NCBI RefSeq assembly: GCF_016802725.1
Contig: NC_052673.1
Span: forward strand, 5,490,037 to 5,554,036
Source: Solenopsis invicta
Taxonomy: Eukaryota; Arthropoda; Insecta; Hymenoptera; Formicidae
DNA: 64,000 bases
Direction of reading: 5' to 3'
The notes under the pieces are model-generated. The model had not been told where the DNA came from. It ran no database searches and saw only the letters and a program-made list of their open reading frames with translations. The position numbers and the translations under genes were made by a program. Every line of letters begins with the position of its first letter. The stretch's first letter is position 1. Positions 44,172 to 56,352 of the stretch are shown in pieces.

Positions 44172-47100
44172 ATGAACAAACGGACAGACAAGAAGTGGAA
44201 AAAGTCAAAAAAGAAAAAAACATTTAGAGGTCACAGAAAGTTGAAAATAATTTTCTGGAACGTAGCTGGAAGAAGCAATAAAAGCGAAGAGTTCTCGGAA
44301 TACTTAGGAAATTTTGACATTATAAATTTAACGGAAACATGGATAGAAGACAAAAAATGGAAGAGAATAGGTAGGATGCTACTAAAAGATTACAGATGGG
44401 AAATGCAGAGCGCAACGAAGGATAAAGTAAAGGGTAGGAGTGCAGAGGGAATGCTGGTAGGTCAGGAAAACAATAGCAATCAAAGATATAGAAAAGGGGA
44501 AAAGATGACGATGTACTTGATGAGTACAGAGATCGAAGTAAACGAAGAGGCGTGGAAAATAATATCCATATATAACAGAGTGGGCAAGAAAGACCAACTG
44601 GAAGCAATGGAAGAAGAAATTGAAAGAAGGGGATGGAAAAGGCTCATAATAGGAGGAGACTTTAATGCCAGAATTGCAGAAAAAGGAACAATAACGTGGA
44701 ATGAAGAAGAAGGAAAGGAAGAAGAAGAGGAAAGGAAATCCAAAGATAAAGTGATGAACAAACAAGGAAGAGATCTCTTAGAAAAGGTGAAAGAGCTAGG
44801 TCTAGGAATTATGAACGGAATCAAGCACGGTGATGAAGAAGGAGAGCTAACATTCGTGGGTCAGCGTGGCGCTTTGGTGATTGACTATGCGGTCTGCAAC
44901 GCGGAAGCTTGAGAAGAAATAGAAAGCTTGAAAGTAGCAGATAGAGCTGAGTTGGATCACAGGCCCTTAGAGCTGACCTTAGGAGTCCAATTGAAATGGA
45001 AAGAAGAAAAAAAGGAGAAAGAGAAAGAAATAGAAGACTGGACAGAAGAAGGATGCAGGAAGTATAGAGACAGGCTGAAGGACAGGAAGTAAGAAGCAAC
45101 AGGAGCGATAGAGGAATGGGAGGAGCTAACGGAAGAAATAACGAAAGTGATACAGAAAAAAAAGATCAGGAAGAGAAGTCTGGTACCAGGTAGGAGAGCA
45201 TGGTGGGACAAGCAATGCAGAGAAAATAAAACTGCACTAAACAAATTATTAAAAGAATGGCTAAAGGGTAAGATAGAAAGGAAAGTATACAATAAGGCAA
45301 AGCAAGAACATAAAAAACTATGCAAAAAACAAATGGAAATCAAGGACAGAAATGAAGTACTCAAATATATAAAAAAGCAAAGATAACAAAGAGAAAGATC
45401 AGACGACGAAATAAAGGAGGAAGAGTGGATTGGACACTTCATGAAACTCTTGGACGGAGAAGAAAGTCTGGAAGAACGAAGAGAAACACAGGAAAAAGGA
45501 AGTGTAGAAAAATCCAAGAGAGAAGGAGGAATCAAGATAAGTGAAGAGGAAATAGAAAAGGCTATTAAAAGATTCAAAAAAAACGAAAGCGGCAGGGGAA
45601 GACAACATAAGAAATGAGGCCTGGATTTATACGGATGGAAAGTTGAAAGAAAAATTAAGGGAAGTTTTGCAAAAGATTTGTGATGAGAGGAAAATACCTA
45701 AGGGATGGAGAGAGGAATGGATTTTCCCAATACACAAGAAAGATGATAGAACAAAAGCAGAAAACTATAAAGGAATTACATTTATGGACACAGGATACAA
45801 GATACTAACCATGATAATAGAAGAAAAGCTGAGGAAAGAAACGGAGAGACTGAAGATATTACCAGAAACGCAAGCGGGTTTCAGAAGGGGAAGAAGCGGC
45901 ACGGATAACATTTACATATTGAAAATAGCAACGGAAAGGACAATAAATGAAAAGAAGGGCAAGCTATTCGCTTTTTTTGCAGACTTGAAGGCCGCTTTTG
46001 ATAAGGTCAATAGAAAGAAATTATAGCAAAAAATGAGTGAGTACGGTATAGAGGAAAAGTTAATAGAATTGATAGAAGTAATATACGAGGAAACACCTTG
46101 TAGGATAAAAATAGGAGACAAATGTACCAGAAAGTTCTGGATCAAGAAAGGCCTGAGGCAGGGATGTCCACTCAGTCCGCTTTTGTTTCTAATTTTAATA
46201 ACGGATAGAAAGTTTTCCGAAGAAAAAAGCAAACGGAGGAGTCAACTTAGGCAGGAAGAGGATTTTCACGCTGGCGTACGCGGATGACTTGGCAGTTTTG
46301 GCCACAGGAGAGGGAGAAATCAAGAAAATGCTAAAAAGCCTGGAGAAATACTTTGATGAAAAAGAGATGTGCCTGAACGTAGAAAAATCAAAGATGATGG
46401 TTTTCAGCAGAAGAGATACCAGAAAATTAGGGAGACAATGGAAATGGAAAGGAGAAGAAATTGAAGAAGTAAGCGAATTTAAATATTTAGGATTTATGTT
46501 TATGAGAAACAAAAGAGAAGAAGCGCACATCAGAAATGTAATCAAGAAAGCGGCAGCAATAATGGCACAAGTGTGGGGAATTGGAGAAAGAAAATTCGGT
46601 GGCGACTGGGAGAGAAGGATGATGATGTTCAATGTTTTGGTTAAAAGCATATTATTGTACGGAGTAGAAATATTGGGATGGGAGGAAAGGAAAACAGTCG
46701 AGGCTTTACAAGAAAAGTATATAAGATGGATAACCGGACTAGAAAAGTGTACATCAGGATACATAGTAAGAGAAGAGACGAGAGTGGACTTGATAAGTGT
46801 TGAAGCAGGCTACAGAGTACCAGGTGAAATACCAGGAAAAAATAAAAAATAGTACAGATAATGAAATCCTGAAAGAATGTAAAAGAGAGATAAAAAAAAA
46901 AGAATGGGAACACACAAGATCGGAAAAGGCAATGGAGAGAATGCTAAGAGAAGGAGGAATGGGAGAGAGAAGCCCTGGAAGACAAAGGACAAGACTCAAT
47001 AGGTATTTGGAGAAACGTTTTTTAACAGAGGAAGGAAGAAGAAAGAAGAAAGATGATAGAGGAGTCCAAATCAGCAAGAGATTATAAAAAATGGAAAATG

Positions 47101-47409
47101 GAAGCAAGACCAAAGTACCTAGAACAGAAAGGGAAGATGGAGAATCTAAAAATGATAGCTAGGTTTAGGTGCTGCAACGAATGGAGAAGAGAAAGATACT
47201 AGGAGGAGGAAGGCGAGGTAATATGCAGAGTATGCAAGAAAAAGAAGGAGACATGGTACCACATCAAGGAGGAATGCGTATCAAAAACGTCGTTAACAGA
47301 AGAAGATATAATGATTGGAACGAAGGAAGGACTTGAATGGATGAGAAGAGTGTGCAAACTGAGAAAGGCTACGGAGAGAAGAACGGATGGAGACATGGAA
47401 GAGGATTAG
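44172..47409 (+). pseudogene. LINE ORF2 (endonuclease-reverse transcriptase), disabled
   Basis: The apurinic/apyrimidinic endonuclease has LKIIFWNVAGRSNKSEEF, LTETWI, IIGGDFNARI and LVIDYAVCNAEA, then DHRPLEL. The reverse transcriptase has EEWIFPIHKKDDRTKAENYK, ETQAGFRRGRSGTDNIYILK, FADLKAAFDKV, GLRQGCPLSPLLF and LAYADDLAVLA (catalytic YADD near 46275-46290). A C-terminal CCHC-like knuckle (CRVCKKKKETWYHIKEEC) lies near 47225-47280. Damage includes TGA at 44910, stops near 45090, 45384 and 46024, and frameshifts between 45390 and 45640, near 46255 and near 46790. All motifs are preserved in order, so inactivation is relatively recent. Confidence 0.88.
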
Positions 47410-47841
47410 GAAGAAAAGAGAGGAAGGGGAGAAATGATTGACCTTTTATAGCATTCTGTGCGCTGTAATAAATTTATGTTATTTTTTAGTTCTTGAATCT
47501 TTAGTTACATGCAACAGAACCATGTATCCCGGGAAGGGAATCATTATTGATAATAATAAAAAACAAAATATCTATTTTATTAATTTTGTATCGTTTTTTT
47601 TTATATTTTTACAACTCATGACTTGTATAGCCCTTATTTATTTTATTTTTATTTTTTTTATCTTTTTAAATTATTTATTTTGTACTGTTGTCGATTACAA
47701 TTTTATTAGTTATTATTTTAATATTACTTTTTATTTTATTTTAATTTATTGGTTAGCAATCAAGTCATACCGATTTTCCGAAACTCTTGTCTTTATACAC
47801 GTTCCGTGAGGTTGTTTAATATGTTAAGACATTGGAAGAAG

Positions 47842-49688
47842 ATGTACACTAGGTTCCACCGATGCTTTAACACATGAATTTGTACGCGTGTCAAGGCATA
47901 TCGATATAGTAAATTTGGCGTGTTCCGACTCAAGATATTTTTACATTTCATGCCTGTCATCTGACGATTATATTCAATTAAATTATTAACAACAATTTAC
48001 CCTTTTTTGATTTTAGTTAAATTTTTCTTACATTAAAGTATATAATCAATTTTTAAGTCGAAATTAAATGTAATTGGTTTACTTTACTTAAAAAAATTAA
48101 TAAATATTGATAATAATGTAAATGTTATATTAAATGTTATATTAAATGTTATATATTAAATGTTATATTAAATTTTAAAATATATATGTATTTTATATAA
48201 TTTTTAAATGCAATTTAAATGTTATTTAATTTAACTAATACTCTGTAGATGCTTAAATTTTTCAATCGATAGATTTTTCTATAAATTTAAGATAAAGACA
48301 TTAAACTATTTTTCAATTTTTATTCTTTAATGACATAAGGTTTTCAATTCATAGATATGAAATTAGATCTGAACCTTGATAATATTACTCTTAGATATTA
48401 ATAAAAATATTTTTTACATTTATTTTTTATGCAAATTTTGATTATAAAGAATGAAAATAACATTTAAACATTTTTTTTGCCCTGATTTCGTTAATGGACC
48501 ACCTTAATAAAATTACATGTGAAACTCTGTTCCCAACTTCTACAAAAAATATTTTTTCAGATTTTTTTTAAAAAGTAGGCCACAATGAAATAAATTAAAA
48601 TAATAACATTTTTTGTTAATTTTTATCGCAAAATGAGCGGGTAAATTATTTCTGTCAGCTCTTTAACGTTTTATTTGTCTACAAAATTCATATTGAAATA
48701 TTTTGCTGATCACAAGTTGAAAGTTAATGATAGCTAAATTTTTTTTCAATTTTTATAATTCCATAACATTTTTATTTCATAAATATGAAATAAATGCTTA
48801 TGTTGTGTAATTATAAAAATTAAAAAGTTATTTAGTTATCGCTAACTTCCAACTTGTGATCAGCAAAACATTACAATATGGAATATAGACAAATAAAACG
48901 TTAAAGAGCTGATAGAAACGATTTATCTGCTCATTTTTTGAAGAAAATTAATAAGAAAAAAATGTTATTTTAATTTTTTTTTATTGTAGCGCACCTTTTG
49001 AAAAAATCTAATAAAAATATATTTTGTAGAAGTTGGGAACAAAGACAACACATGTAGTTTTTTCAAGGTAGTAAATCAACGAAATCACGGTAGAAAAAAC
49101 GTTTAAAAGTTATTTTCATTTTTTAAAAATCGAAATTTGCATTGAAAGCAAATGTAAAAAATATTTTTATTAATGTCTAAGAGTAATATTATTAAGGTCC
49201 AAGTCTAATTTCATATTTATGAATTGAAAACCTTATGTCATGGAATCATAAAAATTGAAAAATAGTTTAACGTTTTTATTTTAAATTTATAGAAAAATCT
49301 ATTGATTGAAAAATTCAAGCATTTACAGAGTATTAGGTAAATTAAATAACATTTAAATTGCATTTAAAAATCATATAAAATACATATATATTTTAAAATT
49401 TAATATAACATTTATATTATTATCGATATTTATTAATTTTCTTAAAGTAAATCAATTACATTTAATTTCGACTTAAAAATTGATTATATACTTTAATGTA
49501 AGAAAAATTTAACTAAAACTAAAAAGAGGTAAATTGTTGTTAATAATTTAATTGAGTATAATCGTCAGATCGACAGGCATGAAATGTAAAAATATCTTGA
49601 GTCGGAACACGCCGAATTTACTATATCGATATGCCTTGACACGCGTACAAGTTCATGTGTTAAGGCATCGGTGGAACCTAGTGTACAT
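47842..49688. mobile_element. 1.85 kb near-loopless palindrome (foldback element)
   Basis: The ends ATGTACACTAGGTTCCACCG and CGGTGGAACCTAGTGTACAT are inverted, and similarity continues along ~0.9 kb arms to a centre near 48780 (TTTCATAAATATGAAA). Mirrored landmarks: AAGGCATATCGATATAGTAA, GACTCAAGATATTTTTACAT and TAAATTATTAACAACAATTT. The arms differ by scattered substitutions and small indels. AT-rich, with no coding frame. It lies wholly in the Ack intron, so it would be transcribed as a long hairpin. Confidence 0.9.
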
Positions 49689-49813
49689 ACATCGCGGTAT
49701 TTTACAGTTTTCATTTGTTTGGTAACTTGATTTAATTTTGACTTTTATTTGTTTATTTCGATACGTTCATATTGTAATTAGCGATTGTTATGTTTGTTTT
49801 ATAGACTGTTAAA

Positions 49814-49975
49814 GGGCCTCGCACATGAAATGCATAACAGAGCATAAGCGTAGCATATGGCCTCTGGACCAATGGGAATTTTATGTAAATCAATATGGCT
49901 TTATATTGGATGCTCATTGGTCCATCGATTTTATGTTGTGCTTATGTTATGTTATACATTTCATGTATGAGGCCC
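49814..49975. mobile_element. 162-bp MITE with TTAAA duplication
   Basis: Begins GGGCCTCGCACATGAAATGC and ends GTATGAGGCCC-type mirror, with ~60-bp imperfect arms meeting near GACCAATGGG / CATTGGTCC. Flanked by exact TTAAA on both sides (49809-49813 and 49976-49980). Confidence 0.8.
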
Positions 49976-49989
49976 TTAAATCTGTTCTG

Positions 49990-50023
49990 AAGAAGACCAT
50001 CATTAAAGGTCGAAACGTTTGTT
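49990..50023 (+). repeat. GAAGAAGACC...GGTCGAAACGTTT motif
   Basis: CTGAAGAAGACCATCATTAA then AGGTCGAAACGTTTG. The same 30-bp phrase, with small changes, occurs twice (as an inverted pair) inside the element at 60992-61457 and in weaker form near 4260 and 22350. It contains the short inverted pair GACC/GGTC. Confidence 0.75.
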
Positions 50024-50724
50024 TTATCGTGGATTTATGCTGGATTTATTTATTGGCGTTTGATATCCTGCGTAGCTCTTGACCTCATTATTTCTTATTT
50101 TTAAGATGTATTTCTATCTTGCAGTCTTTTTTTCTTTCTGCGCATGTACTAAAAAAAACGCATTGTTTTTAATTGCCGAATTCTCTTTAACTTTATAAAA
50201 TATGAAATAATTGCAAACTTTATATTACTATATAAAACACAATGTCGGACCATTTTATGTAAAAGATTAATAAAATGATGCTTACATAGTAAATAAAACG
50301 TAGTAAACAAAAATTTGTCCGTTGAAATTTGCGGAAATAATATTGTTATGTGTTGGCATTTGAAGATTTTGATTAGCGAAGCGTCGTAATGCGCAGAAAA
50401 AAGAAAAGTTACTGAGCAACATAGAAAGATAGTTCTGTTCTTTAGATTTTGCTTACATCTCGAGGTCTGTATTGCCGCTTCTTGGTAATGTGTGATTACC
50501 TTTTGATAATCATATTTCCTGACACTAAAAGGGTAACAAAGACATAAATTTTGAATTAAATTAAGTTTACATTATATTAATTGATGCCTATTTTACTTTT
50601 CCCGACTTCAGCAAAAAGATTTTTGTAACAGCTTTTTTTATTTTTAACGAACCTTAGAAAATAAGTTTACTTTAGAAGGTAAATACTTAACAATTATTAA
50701 ATCTGATAACTCATTAATTTACAG

Positions 50725-51383
50725 GTTCCTAATCTAGAGCAGCTGTCACAAAACGAATTTAATACACTCTACAATAAAACTGTTCGTCAGAACATTCTCC
50801 GAAATTATTATTCTAATAATTTGAGCAGTGAGCCCAGTCAAAATTACGCTCAGATTGCTGACAACCAACAGCAACAAAAGAGTATCATCGACAAGAATCA
50901 ATCTGTTCAAGAATACGATTGCGACTTTAGCTCTTATCTGAAACAGCCGCCGACTTATAATCCTCCGCCACCTCCTCCTTCGACTCGAAGCCTGCTTAAT
51001 TCTGGTCAGAACGATTATGTACAGAGTCCCGCAAGCAAGTGTAACCTGAGTGGACTCTCCAATTCACTACAAGCTGAGGCTTCTACGTCGACTAGAAATG
51101 CATTAACGACGCTGAATGATTTTGCTGCTGCTAAGGTGAATCTGTTACAAATAAATCAACACTCAATTGGCACTAGTCCACCACTCACCGCAGCCTCTCA
51201 GCAATTGGTGATGTCATTGAATGACGAATTTAGAGCTAGTAAAGTTATGAAGGTGCAGAAAGAGACTACAGACGCATCGCAGCAGGAGATATTAGCCGCG
51301 CTACAGGCAACTGGTTGGGACACGAATCAAGCCACTAAGCAAATTACAAAGGACAGGCAGGCCAAACTTGAGAGTCTTATGAA
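50725..51383 (+). CDS. Ack: Ack/TNK2-like kinase, PPxY and UBA-like exon
   Basis: The exon follows a TTACAG acceptor and continues the frame from 36213. It starts VPNLEQLSQNEFNTLYNKTV. A Q-rich linker follows, then QPPTYNPPPPPPSTRS, which contains a PPxY motif (PPTY, 50947-50958) able to bind WW domains as in TNK2. The segment from about 51235, SKVMKVQKETTDASQQEILA followed by ALQATGWDTNQATKQI, has the helix pattern and GW of a UBA domain, ubiquitin-binding in TNK2. The frame meets a stop at 51394-51396, but a GTGCGTA donor at 51384 after AA (phase 2) would give ...LESLMK and splice on. TNK2-type proteins continue past this point with a second UBA-like segment, so I prefer splicing. No further exon was found to 64000. 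Confidence 0.75.
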
Positions 51384-51516
51384 GTGCGTATCTTGAAATT
51401 TTTTGCAAATTAATTTATTTTTAAAATGTTTAAATTTAAACAGAAAAATATTAAATGTATTGCCAAGGAAAAGTATTTCATGTATTTCCTTTTTTTTTAA
51501 AAATGGTTAATTTTAA

Positions 51517-51728
51517 TCCTTAAACACATAAGTGGGTCTGGGACACCTTCTCGAAAAACTTTACTTTTGTGCTATTTTATTTAGTTAAGCAATAAAGTTG
51601 GTCAATTTTAGCAGTCGATAGAGGAGATTTCAAACTTTTTTCCACCTAGCCCGAATCTTTTTTCTTAATCCGTCTTCACACAGTAAGCGATCAAAAATCT
51701 AGGGGAATTTTTAATATGTGTTTAAGGG
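51517..51728 (+). mobile_element. Short TTAA-flanked MITE, copy 6 (212 bp)
   Basis: Flanked by TTAA (51513-51516 and 51729-51732). The ends TCCTTAAACACATAAGTGGG and ATATGTGTTTAAGGG and the interior closely match the 223-bp copy at 20254-20476. It begins ~120 bp past the end of the Ack exon. Confidence 0.85.
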
Positions 51729-52024
51729 TTAATAAAGAGTATTTTTTTGATAATTTTTAAAATGTTTATCATAAAGGAGGCTAAAATTGGTTCCAACCAG
51801 AAACTTAAAAAACTAATTCTAGTGTTTTTTGATGTATATGAAAGAGAAAAATAATATTTATAATGCCAGAAAGTACAGGGAAAACGATAAAATGTCATAC
51901 AAAATATTATATACGTGACTTTATGTTTTCATTTTTTTTTTTTTTTTTTTTTATATGATTAGACTTGTATATTTTATATGTATTTATGCACCATTTTAAG
52001 ATGAATTTGCATATAGACTTATAC

Positions 52025-53030
52025 AGGCTGATTCAGGTTGCTCGCAATAGCCGGCACGTATTCCTCATGAAAAATTGAGTTGCAAATGTTAATAGCAAAA
52101 TGTTAAAGAGACAATAGTTTTTAAATGGTGAGCATTTGAATGTATCCGTAGGGCGTCATGTTCATGCCGGCAAGGGTGACGCAATCAAGCGGCCGGCTGG
52201 ACACTTTGACGAGTATCGTTAAACGGCACGGTGCCAAACTTCAAGTATTGTAAAGATTCCGTGAAATTTCTATTAACATCTTGAGTTTAGTTTAATTGAC
52301 AAGAAGTAATGTCAATTGCACATTTTTTGCACTCATATAAATAAAATCTACAATTTTTAAAACATTTAAAATGTAATTAAAAATTTTTTATGTAATTTAT
52401 AGTAACAATACATATAGCTTATTTTATTTTTGTTTATTTATTGTTTACCTCGATTTTTTCATTATACTTCTCACTTTCTCTCTCATATTGTAATTTGGAT
52501 TTTTGTTTATTTTATTTTTTAATTATGGAATATTTATATTAAATGCAAATTTTAAACGTAAATTTTTTCTAATATTATTTTTGATAGAACTTTTGACAAA
52601 AAAGTTTTAGAAATGTTTATCGACTGAAGCTTTTAATATTAATTGATCAGATAACTTAATTAATATTGACTTTATTTATTAAATTATTTGTTTACATATA
52701 AAATGTATTTTAAAAACATATTTTTTACTTATGTAAATGTTTTAACGAATTTGCAATTGACATTACTTCTTGTCAATTAAATTAAACTCAAGATGTTAAC
52801 AGAGATTTTACGGAACCTTTACAATACTTGAAGTTTGACACCGTATCGTTTAACGGCACCCGTCAAAGCGTCCGGTCGGCCACTTGGTTGTGCCGCCTTT
52901 GACGGCGCGAACATCACGCCTTATGATTGGATATTTTTGAACGCTCACCATTTAAAAACTATTGACTCCTCAACATTTTGCTATTAACATCTTTGACTTA
53001 ATTTTTTATGAGGATTATAGAACTCCGGAT
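52025..53030. mobile_element. Foldback element with ~280-bp inverted arms
   Basis: Left arm 52049-52330 and right arm 52745-53030 mirror each other: AAACTTCAAGTATTGTAAAG, GACAAGAAGTAATGTCAATT and GTTTTTAAATGGTGAGC-type blocks recur inverted. The loop is AT-rich and noncoding. The left edge is preceded by TACAGGCTGATTC, similar to the ACAGGGTGATTC end near 39010. Confidence 0.8.
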
Positions 53031-53520
53031 CTGCTAGTGATGCCTTTTGGAACTTGTACTTCCTCAGCATTGATTATATTGTCAGGTATAAATTGCTTGA
53101 TTTGATCTATAATTAAGCAATCAAGATCAGCCTTGAACTTATTGATTCTTAACTGTAGTGTTATTTTAATTTTTTTATTTGTTTGTGTAGACATTTCTCC
53201 CAAACCATAAACTGGAATACGAGCGACAGACTGTTTGAAAACCAATTTTTTAGCAACTGCTAGTCACGAAGCAGGACTAAGACCCGTTGTCTAACAAGGC
53301 TCTGCAAAACACTTTGTTGCCTTTGCTATCTGTTACCTTTACTATGGCTGTTGCAAGCAACACCTATCTGTTTTGCTTGCGTGACTTATAGACATTGCTA
53401 GTATTTTTCCCTCCTTTGTGTCTTCGCTCTATCGCAGATTCCGTTTTCTTGATTGACGCTTGCTGCAGATGAAGCAACGTGTTATGCTAGTTGCTGCATT
53501 TGCAACATGATCTTACATTA
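53015..53520 (-). pseudogene. BEL/Pao retrotransposon fragment (zinc knuckle to protease)
   Basis: On the minus strand near 53510-53430 there is CCKCSN then HNTLLHLQQAS after an in-frame stop. This is the C-x-x-C...HNTLLH knuckle seen before the protease in BEL/Pao polyproteins. Further on (53245-53015) comes KKLVFKQSVARIPVYGLGEM and IKITLQLRINKFKADLDCLI, then IPDNIINAEEVQVPKGI. This matches in pattern the BEL/Pao aspartic peptidase domain (A17-type) after its active-site strand. The region between, with the DSGS-like site, is scrambled by indels. Both ends are truncated, the 3' one at the foldback arm. Confidence 0.65.
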
Positions 53521-53877
53521 CAATACTTAGCTTGATATAATGCACCCTTTAAGCAATTGGCTTCATAAAAAAAAAAATAAAATAAAATATTCTGAAAATT
53601 ATTTCAAATATTCTTTATACTTATAAAATGCTATTAATCACATTAAAACATTATTGTTTAAAGTAAAAAGATATTTGATCGATAATATAACTACACAAAT
53701 CCAAACAAGAAGGCCTTCTGCGGTCGTAGCTAGATCTTAGTGTTTTATATTTGTGTGATTTTATATACTTTCTCAGATTTAATCAAATTGCGCGTCGTTA
53801 CTATCCGGTGATAACACAGCTTTTAGATTGAATAAGAAAATTAGTAACATTGTTTTATTAGATTAATCTAATAATAA

Positions 53878-54164
53878 CACAGGCACATAATATAAAAAAA
53901 ACAGTGTCATGTCTGAAAGACTACACCAATGTATCCTTATGTATTTTGACGCCCTGACCGAATATGACCTCAGAATTGCTCCATCAGATCAAGATTTTTT
54001 TACAATCAAAAAATTGCTAAACTTAAAATTACTATTTAACCCGGTAAAAAAAAATCCTGACTTGATGGAGCAATTGTGAAGTCATATTCGGTTTTAGGGC
54101 GTCAAAATACATAGGGGTGTAGTCTCTCGGACATAACACTTTTTTATTTTGTGTGCTTGTGTAA
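53878..54164. mobile_element. Inverted-repeat MITE (~290 bp)
   Basis: ACACAGGCACATAATATAAA and GTGTCATGTCTGAAAGACTA at the left are mirrored by TAGTCTCTCGGACATAACAC and TTTTGTGTGCTTGTGT at the right. The arms (~125 bp) include GACGCC..CCGAATATGACCTC and GCTCCATCA with mirrors. Noncoding. Confidence 0.8.
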
Positions 54165-54237
54165 TTAATACTGACTAGTATCTAAACCCTCCTCTCCCTT
54201 TGAAAAAATTATAAAGAATTTATTGCGAAAAATATCA

Positions 54238-54309
54238 CCTCAGCCAGAATTCGAACCTGCGACTTCCCGAATTTCCGATACGAGTGTCTTAGCCAACTTG
54301 AGTGAGGCT
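54238..54309 (-). other. tRNA-like sequence (SINE head or tRNA pseudogene)
   Basis: On the minus strand it reads CCTCACTCAAGTTGGCTAAG (A-box-like), then 30 nt later GCAGGTTCGAATTCTGGC, a very good B box, and ends GGCTGAGG. The first five bases CCTCA pair with the final TGAGG. The length (~72 nt) suits a tRNA, but the anticodon arm is not convincing and no A-tail defines a SINE. A real tRNA gene is unlikely, though not excluded. Confidence 0.45.
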
Positions 54310-54612
54310 GTGATGATATTGTTATGCCCACTTTTCGGCTGAGCTTGAGAAGCTGCTCGAAGGAAGATCGATTGATTTGATAAAAGAAGCGCGGCCGGTT
54401 TTTGTTCTGTTTTGGGACGCGGAGCTGTCAAGCGATATTTAAATAATTTCGCTACGAATTAATTGTACATAGCGGGCATAGCAATATTTTTTGCAATATT
54501 TGATTATGTGTAAGAACGCTTTCGAAGCGTATGACTTTTAAAGTAGAAAGATATTAGACCGATAATGTAACAATACAAATGTAAACAAGAAAATCTTTGC
54601 GGTCTTGGCTAA

Positions 54613-54675
54613 ATCTTAGTGCTTTATATTTATTTAGAGAAAGTATATAAAGTCACACGAATAAATATAAAGCAC
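54613..54675. repeat. Mini-palindrome inserted in the left foldback arm
   Basis: TTAGTGCTTTATATTTATT and AATAAATATAAAGCACTAA are exact mirrors around a short loop. The right foldback arm lacks it. The loop phrase AAAGTATATAAAGTCACACG is also the mirror of 53740-53770. Confidence 0.8.
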
Positions 54676-56103
54676 TAACAAGGAAACACAGGGAAGTATC
54701 CGCCTCAGATTAAAACGAGCTTTTAATATCTTGTAGTACAGATAAAAATAAGGGACAAGTATTTTTTTATACGTGTCTATACGCACTTTAAAAGGGTGAA
54801 ACACCTCTTTGAAGAAAATCGATTTTTTTTTTTTTTTTAAGCGTATACCGTCGAAACTATAAGAGATAGAAAAAAATGTTTTAAATGAAAGTTGAATGGA
54901 TCGAAGAGTAATTTATAACAGCGAAAAAAAATTTTTTTTTTTTAATTTTTGTCAATACTTTTCTCCACCACTTACCTATTTTTTTCAAAATTTTTATTTC
55001 TTTTGTAAGCAAATTAAAGCTTATTTTATTACAAATTTAACGGTATATGATAAAGTTACGATACAACATTCCCATTTTCCAAAAATAATTAAAAACTTTT
55101 TTATACGCACGGTACGCGTAAACGTCCGCGCGTTTCTGCGCAACGGAAGTGACTCCCTCTGATTTTGACGTGCTTTTAATATGTTGTACAGATTAAAATA
55201 AGGGTATTTTTTTACGCGTGCTTTAATACACTTTTAAGGGTGAAACACCCTTTTGAAGAAAATCGGGGTTTTTCTTTCGAAGCGTGTATCGTCGAAACTA
55301 TAAGAGATAGAGAAAAATGTTCTCAATGAAAGTTGAATGCATGTTTTTCTCGCATAAGATGAAAAAAAAAACATTTCGAGGACAGTCTGTGTCTAACATG
55401 AAAACGCAGACATCGAGAAAAACATTTACTACAAAATAAAACGACGCTACACTGAAGAATAATAACAATTACGGTGTTGTAAGACATTAATTTCTTGTCT
55501 AGAAAATAATATGTAATTAATATAAGTTAAACATTTATTTACTGGTCTACATGATTTGACTAGAATATTTGTTCTCTTCAACATTTTACACATAAGGAGA
55601 CTTGGATTACAAAAAATTATTACACATTCCATACCTTCACTATCTAACGCCAGCTCATCAACTAACAACAAGAGAGTTACGTATGTAACTTTTGAATCTA
55701 TACATGTTAATACTGCCGAGACGTAAATATTCTATTTTAAGATAGGAAATGACCCAAAGTGCACGCGCCAGTAGCGTGGTTATGCATGTTTCTACACTAA
55801 TCGAATAATTTAATAAACACAGTAATTGAATTGTATAAATGCAGTATAAAAGATGAAATTTCTAACTAATTTTTGAATGGTAAATATATCGAATAGGGGA
55901 GTCTGCCCCGATGACCTTGACCTTGACATATGTTGTCAAGGTCATGACCCTGAGTAACGCCCAACAAGTTTTAGCCGTCGCTCGCCCTTCGTTAAAAAGT
56001 TATAATCATAAAAAGTTTATTAAAATTAAGAGCGACAACTACACATATACTCACATATATTCACATATATTCACATATATTTACATATACACATAAAAAT
56101 GTA

Positions 56104-56352
56104 GTACCGAGAACGCGTGGGCGGGGGAGGGGCTCCGCCTCTCCCCCTGCACCCCCTCCCCATATTTTTCCTAACCCAACCTAATTCCTAATTCTATTTT
56201 AGTTTAATTTTAAATCTAATATTGTAACGTGGTCAATTGGATATCCTTGGCCAAATTACAACTAAAATAAGGGTAGGTTAAGTTAGAAAAAATACGGAGG
56301 GTGGTGCAGGGGGTGGGGCGGAGCCCCTCCCCCGCCTACGCTTTCTCTGTAC
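56104..56352. mobile_element. GTAC-ended MITE, copy B
   Basis: Starts GTACCGAGAACGCGTGGGCG and ends CGCTTTCTCTGTAC. ~90-bp arms include GGGGCTCCGCC and its mirror and the CCTAACCCAACC / GGTTAAGTTAG blocks. Complete copy, 249 bp. Confidence 0.85.

Larger units (their letters stand above)
42724..47466 (+). mobile_element. Non-LTR retrotransposon (LINE), near full length
   Basis: About 4.7 kb of A/G-rich DNA with a 230-bp 5' UTR, ORF1 (open), an 80-bp gap, ORF2 (broken), and a short 3' UTR ending near TAATAAATTTATG. It lies in the same orientation as Ack within its intron. The end points are estimated from composition change; target duplications were not identified. Related antisense fragments occur at 1-760 and possibly 25.1-27.5 kb. 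The clade is not assigned (jockey/I-type layout). Confidence 0.85.

Noticed and set aside
54238..54309. Functional tRNA gene
   Set aside because: Good B box but weak A box and anticodon arm, and context full of repeats; kept only as tRNA-like.
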